From: Adiantum capillus-veneris
Lineage: Eukaryota; Streptophyta; Polypodiopsida; Polypodiales; Pteridaceae
NCBI GenBank assembly: GCA_014529385.2
Contig: CM043950.1
Location: 80,986,343 to 81,050,342 of the forward strand
Direction: 5' to 3'
DNA length: 64,000 nt
Part shown: positions 33,279 through 43,245 of the stretch, piece after piece
Layout: each line of letters begins with the position of its first letter
Position numbering within the stretch: the stretch's first letter is position 1
Notes under the pieces: model-generated
Seen by the model: only the letters and a program-made list of their open reading frames with translations
What the model was told of the DNA's origin: nothing
Database searches by the model: none
Made by a program: the position numbers and the translations under genes

Positions 33279-36200
33279 CCTGTTTCTGTTCACGAAATCA
33301 AAAGACCTCGTCCAGAGGAGGAACAAAGATCTGCTCAAATACATTGTAAAGATGCTTCATTGACTTTTCAAAATGATCAAAACGGTAGAGTTACAGTTGC
33401 TGGGAAAAGGGGAAAGCCTAAGCTCAAACTAGTGAACTTTCCCAAAATTATGAAATGTCATAGGAAGAATGAGAGGATTTATGCAGTAAAGCTTAACCCT
33501 AAAGAGAAGAAGATAGATTCACCTGAACCCGAATGGATAACAGAGTTTGATGATGTATTTCCTGAAGAACTTTCTCATCTACCACCCAGGCGTGATGTTG
33601 ATCATGCAATAGAGATTACTCTAGGAGCTCAACCAGTTGCTCGTAGACCTTACAAGATGTCAGTACCCAAATCTGCGAAACTCAAGGAGCAATTAGCACA
33701 ACTTCTTGAACAAGGCTTCATTTGACCTAGTGTTTCTCCATGGAGTACTCTTGTTCTCTTTAATAGGAAGAAGGATGGTACTTTACGTCTCTGTATTGAT
33801 TATCGTGGATTGAACTAGGTAACAGTCAAGAATAAGTATGCAATACCAAGGATTGACAAATTGCTTGATCGATTACATGGATCTTCTATCTTCACAAAGA
33901 TTGATCTTAGGTCAGGGTATTACCAAATCCAAATCAAGGAGACGGACATACCAAAGACCGGATTTGATACTCGTTTTGGACACTATGAATTTACAGTTAT
34001 GCCTTTTGGACTTACTAACGCTCCTGCAACTTTTAATCATCTTATGACTGACGTGTTTCGAGAACATCTTGATGATTTTGTTCTTGTCTTCTTTGATGAT
34101 ATCCTGGTTTACTCAAGAAATAGAAAAGAACACGAACAACATGCGTGGCGAGTACCTGAACTTCTCCATCAAAATCAACTTTATGCCAAACGTAGCAAAT
34201 GCACCTTCTTCACTAACAAGGTGGAATATCTGGGATTTATTGTATCCAAAGATGGAGTTTCTACTGACCCAAAATCTGTCAAATCTTGGCCTACGCTGAA
34301 ATTCATTACGAGAAGTACGTGGCTTTCTTGGTTTGATAGGATGGTATCACACATTTATTGAAGGTTACACTAAGATTGCATCTCCATTGACTAATACACT
34401 TAAGAAAGCAAAAATGTTTACTTGGAAGGAACGTGCTCAAGCTAGTTTTGAAAAACTCGAAGAAGATTTGGTGAATGCTCCAATACTACAGCTTCCAAAC
34501 TTCTCAAAGGCATTCACTGTACTCATTTATGCCAGTGGACAAGCAATTGGTGGCGTTATGTCTCAAGAAGGAAAACCAGTAGCTTATGAATCTCGTAAGT
34601 TATGTATACATGAGTTGAATTATCCTACACATGACTTGGAATTATTGGCCGTTGTGCATGCTCTTAAAGTATGGTGACATTATCTTCTTGGAAGGAGATT
34701 TGAACTACATACCGACCATAGAAGTCTAAAGTGGATCTACACCCAACCTGACCTTAATATGTGACAGAGAAGATGGATGGAGTTGTTATGCGAATATGAT
34801 TTTGGAATCGAGTATAAACCTGGGTAGGAAAATCTGGTGGCTGATGCCTTGAGTAGGAAGAGTACGGTAGCAGCTGTCACAACCTCTACTACTTCTGTAA
34901 TTGACCTTATTCAGAAGGTATGACTAATGAACCGTATTACTTAAGATTCCAATACTTGATAAAACTAAATAATCACACAGAGAAGCAGGAAAGGCAAATC
35001 AAAGGCTTTCATGTTGAAGGTGATAACCTTTACTTTGGTAGTTGTCTTTGTATTCTAAATCAAGTTGAAATCAAACTTCAGATATAAAAAGAAGCTCATG
35101 ATATACCTATAGAAAGACATCCAGGATACATTAAGACTTACTCTACTGTAAGAAAGAGTTTCTTTTGACCAGGACTAAAGCACGATCTTTTGAACTATGT
35201 TACAAGATGTTTAACATGTCAACATATTAAAGCTGAACGAGTTCGATATCTCGGTAAGCTTCAACCTATTGATGCTCCACAAATGAATTGGGAATGCATA
35301 TCTATGGATTTTATTACATGACTTCCTACATCTCTCGGATATGATTCTATTTTTGTGGTTGTTGATATGCTTACAAAAATGACCCATTTATTTCCAGTCA
35401 AGACAACATTTACGGCTAAAGACATAGCTCAAGTCTTCATGGAAGGTGTTTTTATGTATCATGGTCTACCTCGAAGGATAATAGCTGGTCGTGATGCAAA
35501 GCTCACCTCTAATTTTTGGAAAGCGTTATTCTCAGCTACAGGAACCCATTTAGCCTTTAGTACTTCTTATCATCCTCAAACTGATGGGTAGACACAGAGA
35601 ACTAATCAAATCATTAAAGAATGTTGAGAGCTTATTGTATGCATGAATAGAGTAAATGGACCAGGTATTTGTATTTGGTTGAATTTGCGTATAAATCATA
35701 ATTCCAACACTCAATTGGAATGTCTCCTTTTCAAGCATTGTATGGACAAGAGTGTCTTACTCCACTCAAATGGACAAACCCTCTCATACAAGTTCAAGAA
35801 TACAAAGAAATGTTGGATGAAATGCAACTACAAACCAATCTTATATGGCAAGATATTAAGACTGCTCAAGATAGCCAAAAGAGTTACACTGATCCAAAAC
35901 GATCTACCATACTTTTTGAAGAAGGCGATATGGTATTTTGAGGGTGAAACCCAAACGTAGTTCTTTATCAATGGGTAAGTGTAAGAAGCTAATTGAAAGA
36001 TATTGTGGATCTTTTGTAATCACAGAACGAATTAATGACCAAGCTTTCAAACTCTTGTTACCACCACACATAAAGGTACATGATGTTTTTCATGTCAGCT
36101 TACTCAAGAAGTATGTACCTGATCCACGATATATTCTTGATGACTCTCTATTATCTACATCCACCAATGGAACTTTTGAAGTATATCCCAAAGAAATAAT

Positions 36201-36339
36201 TCAGAGAAGAATCAAGATTCTACGTAATCGGACCATTATTGAACACCTTGTTAAACGGTCAACGTGTCCTCAAGAAGATGCCACTTGGGAACGTGACAAT
36301 GTAATGAGACTAAATTATCATGACTTCACGTCGAGGTGA
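33279..36339 (+). pseudogene. pol: Gypsy pol: RT, RNase H, integrase, chromodomain-like tail
   Basis: RT begins after FDDVFPEELSHLPPRRDVDH with [42 protein letters not shown] and the catalytic VFFDDILVYS (about 34090). RNase H follows in another frame (FTVLIYASGQAIGGVM, KLCIHELNYPTHDLELLAV, HTDHRSLKWI, VADALSRK). Integrase has RHPGYIKT and CLTCQ of the zinc region, the first aspartate in ISMDFIT, and VDMLTKMTHLFP; the catalytic glutamate in the DGQTER position reads DG-stop-TQR, so it is now Gln. The tail (ILRNRTIIEHLVKRSTCPQ, DATWERDN) resembles a chromodomain. Stops at 33723, 33817, 34675, 34762, 34828, 35166, 35322 and 35589 and a frame shift near 34300 inactivate it. Several of those stops are one C-to-T (or G-to-A) step from the expected codon. 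Confidence 0.92.
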
Positions 36340-36357
36340 GTACACCTTGAATTTTTC

Positions 36358-39300
36358 AAGTGTGGGAGGATGTAAGATCCCCAATTTTTGGGTCTCTTCT
36401 AAAAATAAGAAAAATAATTTTCAATATCTATTTCGTCGAATTTTGGTTGACAGAATTGGAAAGTCATAATTATGTCGGATGTTACGATACGGCATAGTCA
36501 AGCTACGGTTTTTATTAGTTGGTTAGATATTGTTGGATGGTCAAATTTAATGTAGAAATTGAATGGTAAGTAGGAGAGTTGACCACCAAAAAGCAAAGGC
36601 TTGTTTTTAGGAAAGAAAGAGTCCTTTTTTTTTTAAAAGGGAGGAGGAGCTTAGTTTAAGACTCTTTTCTTGGAAGCCAAGCTTCTTTTTAGAGTCTCTA
36701 AATCGCGCATCGACATTCGTGTCCTTAAAATTTTAAAAAAAACTACGAACGTGCGCAAACTTGTCTTTTCTTGCCTCACTCTATTCTTAGGTAGTGCTTT
36801 TGGTCTTGAAAGCCTATATAAAGACCTCTCTTCTTTCACTTGGGAGGATGGATACACTCTCAAACATGGAAGCTCTCTTGCTTTGACGTCAGAATTACTT
36901 ATCTATTATACAGAGTGGTGCAATCTCTTCATCACCATCCCCATAAACTCTTCTCTCTCGTGAAGAAGAAGAAGAAGGATACTCTCTCTCTCAAATTGCT
37001 TATTATCTTTTCTCTCGTTTCACGGTGTGCGCGCTCTCCGGAAGTTTTTGTGGCAGATACTTCTACGTAGCTCTCATCACAGCTCTCTTGCGGAAAAGCA
37101 AGAAGCCTTTCGACAACCCCAAATCGATTCGAAAGCACGGTGAGAAACCATAAACTCCATAATCATCATCTCTCTCTCTATATGTAGTTTTTTCTGCTTA
37201 GTCACCCTTTTGGTGATTGTTTTTTAGTATACGAGTGTATGTATGGATTAACCAAGTACATACGAGGTTGCCTCATGATTGTTTTATCATGTTTTATACG
37301 TTGATTTATGCATATGATGTGTTATGGTCACGGACATGCGTAAAGAAGAGCTTTTCATTTCACGCAATAGAAGCGATAGGAATACTGTTTTGGTCATAAA
37401 TCACAAACCGTTATGAATTAGCCCAGACCCTTTATACCATAGATAAAAAACATCATTTAAAACATTTCCTCTCTTATGTGTCATCTGAAAAAAAAGGCAC
37501 AAGTTAAGAGATATGGTCAAAAAACAGATTGTTGCCCACTACACAACTAAAATTTTTGACTCCAGGCTCCTTGGAGAACTATTATATAAATTCACCAGAT
37601 GGGCAAACCCACTTAACCAATTGAAAATATTGATAAAAATAAATGATAAATGAATTTAGGTTTCCGTTATCCCTTTCGGAATGCGAGTTATTAATCACTC
37701 AAGTATCAATTTTACCTACACGCGTAGGAGTGCTATCAAAGGGGTATGACGTCGTGAGTTAACCGAGCCGTTTTGATATGTTCTATGGTTTGTTTTGGTG
37801 AGTTGATTTCAATTATTAGATGGCCCTAAACTTACATGAAAGTATATGGTTAAACATTCTGAACCACATAGGCAGATACGAATAAAGTGACTTTCTTTGG
37901 AGGTTACCGTTCGTTGTGTGAGTATTATCTGGCCAAAGTGATGTGATGGCATGATAGTCTACATTACAGAGCTGAACTTGGTGCATCGGTTTCAGGTCAA
38001 ACACTTCCATTTGCATGTTTTGCATGCTCCCAAAAATTTCAAAAAAAATATTTCTGCACAAGTGTGAAGTTATAGTTTATGGTTGACCTAAAGGTCGAAG
38101 TTGTTTTGCATCATGATTATGGTGTTGGAATGTTATCATGTGATGTATGGGAACTCATGGGTTGAAGTGGATGCCTCATATGCATGGTTATGATTGCTTT
38201 CCACCTTTCTACTCTAGGTTAAAACTAGCTCTATGTGCTAGAGTGATGAAGTGCGGATGTGATGCATCAACTTTGCATGGTTGGATGTTGTCAAAATTTG
38301 ATTTTTATATCATAATTAGTCACTAGTCGGACTCTTTTTATGCATGAAAGAATCACATCTTAAGCGTCACATGTGCGTAGACTCTGATTGATTGCAGGGG
38401 ATATGTCAAACTCCAAGTGTGGGAGTTGGTTCAGTGTGATTATGATTTATGGTTAAGGGCTGAGATTCCCTCATGGATTATGGTTGATATTTTATGGTGG
38501 ACGTCGGTGTGGCCTATGGTTTTTTTTTTGGATTGAGTTATGCTGCCAAAATTTTTGCAGCCATGTTATGTTCTGATGTGGTTATGCAGGATTGGTCATG
38601 CCTCACCCCAGTAGGGTGGAGAACTCACCTATGTGATGTGATTGGATTATGGTTTATGGTAGACCTGTAAGAGTAGAGACCCTGTACACTCTAACTGTTT
38701 GGAAAAGGAATTGTTTGTGCATCTGGGAAGTGCTATTGTGATTGGACTCATGTGTTATGTTTCTCATGCCAGCTTCGCTACAAGACTAGGATCATCTACA
38801 TCGTTTAGCCTTAGACTAAAGGGTCGCTGACCTGGGGCTTCGCTGGATCGGGGGTGTTGCCTAGGTCTTATTCTTTTTGTTAGGCTCATCTACACGGTTA
38901 GTGCATCGGGGTTTGAATGACCTACACGGATAACGCGTTGGGGACTTGCCTTGGCTTGGCCTAAACACCCGATGCTGGGCATCAAAGAGGCGTGGCGCCT
39001 AAACTGGTGTGGTTGGTGTTGATACCCTACCACGTGCTGTTATTTGGGATCCTTTTAGAGCTAGGGTTTATGGAGGGAGGCAAAGCGGACTCACCTATGT
39101 CTGGCTCAGGTAGGATGGAGGTGTTCTAGCTCGCTCCCGGCGAAGTGAAATTATCTCTGTCCGTAGTAGAGCAGAAGTGGATCGGTGGACCGGTCGATCC
39201 CTACACAGGGTCCGGTGCTCTGCTACTTATTTTTTCATAAAATTTTTGATGTTATGGTATACCCAGATTTTCTCATTGTATTAATACATGGTTGCCTGTT

Positions 39301-39362
39301 CCATTTAGATGGGCATTTAAAGATTCTCTGTTGTCAATTTCTCATGTCTCTGTGCACTCTAG
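36358..39362 (+). repeat. polypurine tract and 3' LTR of Gypsy element, 3'-truncated
   Basis: AAGTGTGGGAGGA (36358-36370) precedes TGTAAGATCCCCAATTTTTG, the LTR start. The LTR follows the 5' copy to CTCTGTGCACTCTA and then leaves it at about 39362, lacking the final 270 bp of the 5' LTR. About 322 bp at 38854-39176 are absent from the 5' LTR, including a C/G-rich section with TACACGG words. Scattered substitutions throughout show an old insertion. Confidence 0.9.
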
Positions 39363-39404
39363 TCAACACAAATCTCAAAAGGTTTGTGTTAATAAGCTAG
39401 CCAA

Positions 39405-39985
39405 TAGTCACCTAGAATTTAAGTTTTAGCATTTTTCATGTAGAATAAGGACTCCTTGAGACATACCTTTTAACAGAAAAAAGCTCCTATTCTTTCATTG
39501 TGCAACATAAAATAGCAATGATTTCTCTATCACAAACTAAAACATTCCAAAATTGAGTTTTACAAGACAACTAGACCAAGCTTTTAAAAAAGTGACATTG
39601 AACATGTCAACCCCCACATTTAACCATCTAAGGCCCTTGAAGTTTCTTCAAATTCTACCTCTACTTCTACAACAAGGAAAAGCTATGTTAGCTACATTAA
39701 TGTTGACTGTACAATTCATAACCCAACATTTTCCATTCCTTTATATACTCTTGATACCCATCTAACATCAAAATTTTCTAAGTTGTCTCTATACTCCTAA
39801 TTCCTATATGCAACTTCTTCAAGTTAGTAGAATCAGACACAAACCATTCGCAACAATGCAGCCTAACAAAGTCGACACCAATGGCCCAACCTAGCACAAT
39901 GCAACCACCACTCAAGAACATGGTTCTTCACAAAAAATTGTCCCAGAATTATGCATTTTTCCCAAAATTTCTAAATATGTCTTCT
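39405..39985 (-). repeat. inverted R1 piece downstream of Gypsy
   Basis: The reverse complement follows 8225-8815 almost base for base in places (CATTTTTCATGTAGAATAAGG, TTTTACAAGAC, CTACTTCTACAACAAGG, CTCAAGAACATGGTTCTTCAC). It continues the R1 order begun at 26090-26530. Confidence 0.75.
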
Positions 39986-40337
39986 TTCCTCTTTAGCTTC
40001 ACTATGTTTACAAAACCCAAGAGAGGGTTGTGATCACCAGTATCTTGTACATTTTGCCTGCTACCAGTCCTCATAGATTCCTCTTGCACACTCCTAATTG
40101 TTGCACACATAGCTTCCTCTTGCACACTCCTTATTGTTTCCTCTGAAGCACTTATTCATGAGTGGCAGCGTGGGATTGGGTTTGGCATGAGTAATCATGA
40201 TGAAGTCATCATCATCATCCATTTCTTTATTGTCTACAACACCTCAAGCAATTTTGCTTACTGCTGTGGCTATTTGCCCCTTCATGCATTCTGTCTAGCT
40301 CATCCAAGCCATCACTACAGGGCTTCTCTTCTTCAAT
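39986..40337. other. unassigned non-coding stretch
   Basis: Short repeated phrase TCCTCTTGCACACTCCT at about 40078 and 40120; otherwise no structure or coding frame noticed. Confidence 0.35.
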
Positions 40338-40493
40338 CCTTTGCTTCACACGTGTCGAAGGCTGGGAACTTTCCTGTGTGATGTGTGAGATCCTCGAAAG
40401 GCTGCAAGCACACAACTAGAATATCCTAGCAAGCTCAAGGGACAAGGGTGTGTCACTCACCGCTCAATGCGTCCGTCGTGAAGGATCCTGTAC
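40338..40493 (-). mobile_element. older LTR of the same family, distal part
   Basis: Contains CAAGCACACAACTAGAATAT, TAGCAAGCTCAAGGGACAA and GTGTGTCACTCACCGCTC, which follow the LTR sequence of the adjacent element at lower identity. Together with 49508-49880 it makes one LTR, split by the insertion at 40494-49507. The outer limit is approximate. Confidence 0.7.
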
Positions 40494-40744
40494 TGTGCGC
40501 TACTTGCCGCACTGTCGAAGCAAGGGACTTGCCAATACACCGTGTGCGAGCCACAAACGGCTCCAAGCACACAACAAGCCTAAACTAGCAAGCTCAAGAA
40601 AACAAAGGGTGTGTCACTCACCGCTCTACGCTCGCCTTCGTGGTGGATTCCTCGCCGTGATGAAGAAGAAGCTGCAGTCGTGTCATGCTCAACCGCTTCG
40701 CCGCCGGCGTGCCTTCGTAATGCTCGATCGCACACACACTCTCC

Positions 40745-40776
<32 letters not shown>

Positions 40777-41069
40777 AGGAGGTGAAGAAGAAGAAGATGG
40801 AGATGGAGCAAGAGCACTCTTCAATTGCACAAATGAGAGAATGAGTAAAAATTAGGTTTAGCTGGCTTTTATAGGAGCTCACCCCATTCACACTTGGGCG
40901 CCCATGCTTAGCCAACTAATCCCTTGAATGTCCAAGTTAAAGTGCGCCTCTCATCGACGATCACTCTACCTTTCCCTATTGGTCCGACAAGCCCGGTACC
41001 TGACTCTACCAAATACATAATACGCGTCCATCGTAGGTGATGGGTGTCCGTGAGCCCTGAGGGTTAACA
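40494..41069 (-). repeat. 3' LTR of gag-protease element
   Basis: Begins on the minus strand at 41069 with TGTTAACCCTCAGGG and ends at 40494. A TATA element (CTATAAAAGCC on the minus strand, about 40875) and a CT/CA microsatellite at 40739-40776 lie inside. It is flanked on its outer side by TGTAC. Confidence 0.93.
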
Positions 41070-41080
41070 TGCCAAAAATG

Positions 41081-42563
41081 TTAAGGCTATATATATACAT
41101 TCCCTAAGATCGGAGATTGAGAGGTCAGGGAAAAAGGTTGAGAGGGAAACAAATGAATGATGGCTGTCAGCAAACACTCCCCCCTTCCTTGGGTAGATCA
41201 TACCGTTTGAAATGAGCTTGTCACCCTTTGAAACCAATTGTTCCAGTTGGTAATAGGTGAGGATTTTTGCCAGTAGTTTTCTATTACCCCAGGTGCGTTG
41301 TCAAGTTGCAAGGGTGGTAAGGTACTCTCCCAGGATCGAACTTGAAGTGGTTCATTAGGTGATTCTTGAACACTGGGAGGTGTGGATTCTTTTGTAGCTT
41401 CATGGAGGTCCACTACTATAGATGGAGGCTGTGTAGAAGCTTTTACCTCTATGGATGTATTACATGAGGAGCTAGAATCTTCATGGGACTCCCCCCTTCC
41501 TGAGCTAGGTGGAACAAATCGTTCTTTCTTTGGTACCCAAACTAGCTCGGGAGCGGGTGTGTAGCAGTCTGTGATTTTTTTCTTTCCACGATCATTGATT
41601 CGTTTTGGAGCTATGGGATTGGGCTCACTTGGGTCAGGTGATAGGTAAGAGTACAATCTACGTTTTGGCACCCAGATTTGATCATTTCCTTGATAGTAGC
41701 CTTGGGCTTCCAATAGTCGTTTAGGGATCCATCGCAACATTTTCTTACTTTTCATGGAGCGAGTGGTACGTTTCTTACAAGGCTTCTGTTTTTTAGCACT
41801 ATCTATGGTCACTAAGGAAGCTTTAGGGACCCACTTGTATGTTTTCTTCGTTACATTAGGATGAGTCTTGTCGGAAGCGATATGAATTGCTTGTACCATA
41901 TTTAAGGGTATAGGCATTTCATCCCCCTCAGGTGTTACCTAGGTCGTCCCCCTATTTCCCCAAGTGTCTATGGTTGATGCTAGGTGGACCCAATCCACAT
42001 TGTCCGACTCAGTCATCCCAGGTAGGATATCCATATAAGGAGAATCTTGGCCAATGTCTGTATCCTTCTTACAAGTGTAACAATATTGTAGTGTGGCCGA
42101 GTGAACTGTGGTGTCAGAGCGATGATCAATAATGGTTTTACTCCCTAAGGGGTGTACCTTACCAGTCACCAAATCCACTCTAAGGACAGAGTCTTGGAAT
42201 TGCAAATAGACATGATTTTTAGACCAATCGTGAACCATTTGTGCTTCCCTCATGAATGGTCGTCCTAAAATCATTTCATATGACATAAGGTGTTAGAGAA
42301 ATCCATTACAATGAACGTATGTCGAACCTTGTGTCCTAGAACTTTGATCTTAAGATCCTTGAGCATCCCCATAGGTTTGGCTATGGTACCATTTGCCATC
42401 TTTACCACAATGTTGGTAACACTGAGGCGGGGTTTTCCCATGGATTCCCAACAATCTTTTGTAACGATGCTAACTCCCGCACCACCATCAAGAATTCCCT
42501 TTATAGTTAATCCCTTGGTAGTGATGGGTAGGGTCGCATTAGACTCGTCGCCTTCAAAATACT
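41081..42563 (-). pseudogene. duplicate of gag-protease 3' end (copy A)
   Basis: This segment repeats 42595-44078 at a constant offset of 1,514 bp. It carries the protease core (GILDGGAGVSIVTKDCW), LGRPFMREAQMVHDW, and the basic tail KKTYKWVPK. Unlike copy B it reads through the arginine in KKMLRWIPKRLLEAQ and continues to the natural-looking end NWFQRVTSSFQTV followed by a stop at 41198. It has a one-base deletion near 42288 and a TGG-to-TAG change near 41940, so it is not open from the protease onward. No start codon or gag is attached; it is a by-product of tandem duplication. Confidence 0.85.
41176..41190 (-). promoter_or_regulatory. polypurine tract candidate, copy A
   Basis: Minus strand CAAGGAAGGGGGGAGT directly after the FQTV stop. 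It lies about 107 bp before the 3' LTR, further than usual; a second copy is at 42690-42704 in the duplicate. Confidence 0.6.
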
Positions 42564-42594
42564 TGCTCTTGCTCTTTATTTATTTTTTTGTGAG

Positions 42595-43245
42595 TATAAA
42601 GCTTTATATGTACATTACCTAAGATCGGAATTGAGAGGTCAGGGAAAAAGGTTGAGAGGGAAACAAGTGAATGATGGATGTCCACAAACACTCCCCCCTT
42701 CCTTGGGTAGATCATACCGTTTGAAATGAGCTTGTCACCCTTTGAAACCAATTGTTCCAGTTGGTAATAGGTGAGGATTTTTGCCAGTAGTTTTCTATTA
42801 CCCTAGGTGCCTCATCTAGTTGCAAGGGTGGTAAGGTACTCTCCCATTATTTTATTTGCAACGTTGTTGTAGGTGGTGAAGTTACCCCGGAAGGTGCAAA
42901 CTCTTTCGTGCTTGTATGGATATGTACAGTGGTAGGTGGAGGTTGTGTCGAAGCTTCTATTTGCGTATAGGAACTACATGAAGAGCAAGAAGCTTCATTT
43001 GATTTCCCTGTTCCTGAGCTAGGTGGAACAAATCGTTCTTTCTTTGGTACCCAAACTAGCTCTAGAACGGGTGTGTAACATTCCATGATTTTTTCCTTTC
43101 CACGATTTTCAATTTGTTTTGGAGCCACAGGATTCGGTTTACATGGGCCAGGTGACAGGTAAGAGTACACTTTACGTTTGGGCACCCAAATTTGATCATT
43201 TCCTTGATAGTAGCCTTGGGCTTCCAATAGTCGTTTAGGGATCCA
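42595..43245 (-). pseudogene. 3' part of gag-protease copy B after its stop
   Basis: Beyond the stop at 43246 the same frame continues WIPKRLLEAQGYYQGNDQIW, WVPKKERFVPPSSG and on to about 42847, then a frame break, then the FQTV end and a second polypurine tract at 42690. The stop TGA stands where copy A has CGA (Arg), a single C-to-T change. Three WVPK/IPK-type repeats (KWVPKPS, IWVPKRK, VWVPKKE) mark this C-terminal domain, whose role is unknown. Confidence 0.8.

Larger units (their letters stand above)
26854..39362 (+). mobile_element. Gypsy LTR retrotransposon with giant LTRs
   Basis: Two long direct repeats (26854-29736 and 36371-39362) enclose a primer-binding site, an unrecognised coding-like region, gag, reverse transcriptase, RNase H, integrase, a chromodomain-like tail and a polypurine tract. 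That order is Ty3/Gypsy and the tail suggests a chromovirus. Many in-frame stops and frame shifts make it inactive. The last 270 bp or so of the 3' LTR are missing, so a target duplication cannot be tested. It lies between two consecutive pieces of an inverted R1 copy. Confidence 0.92.
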
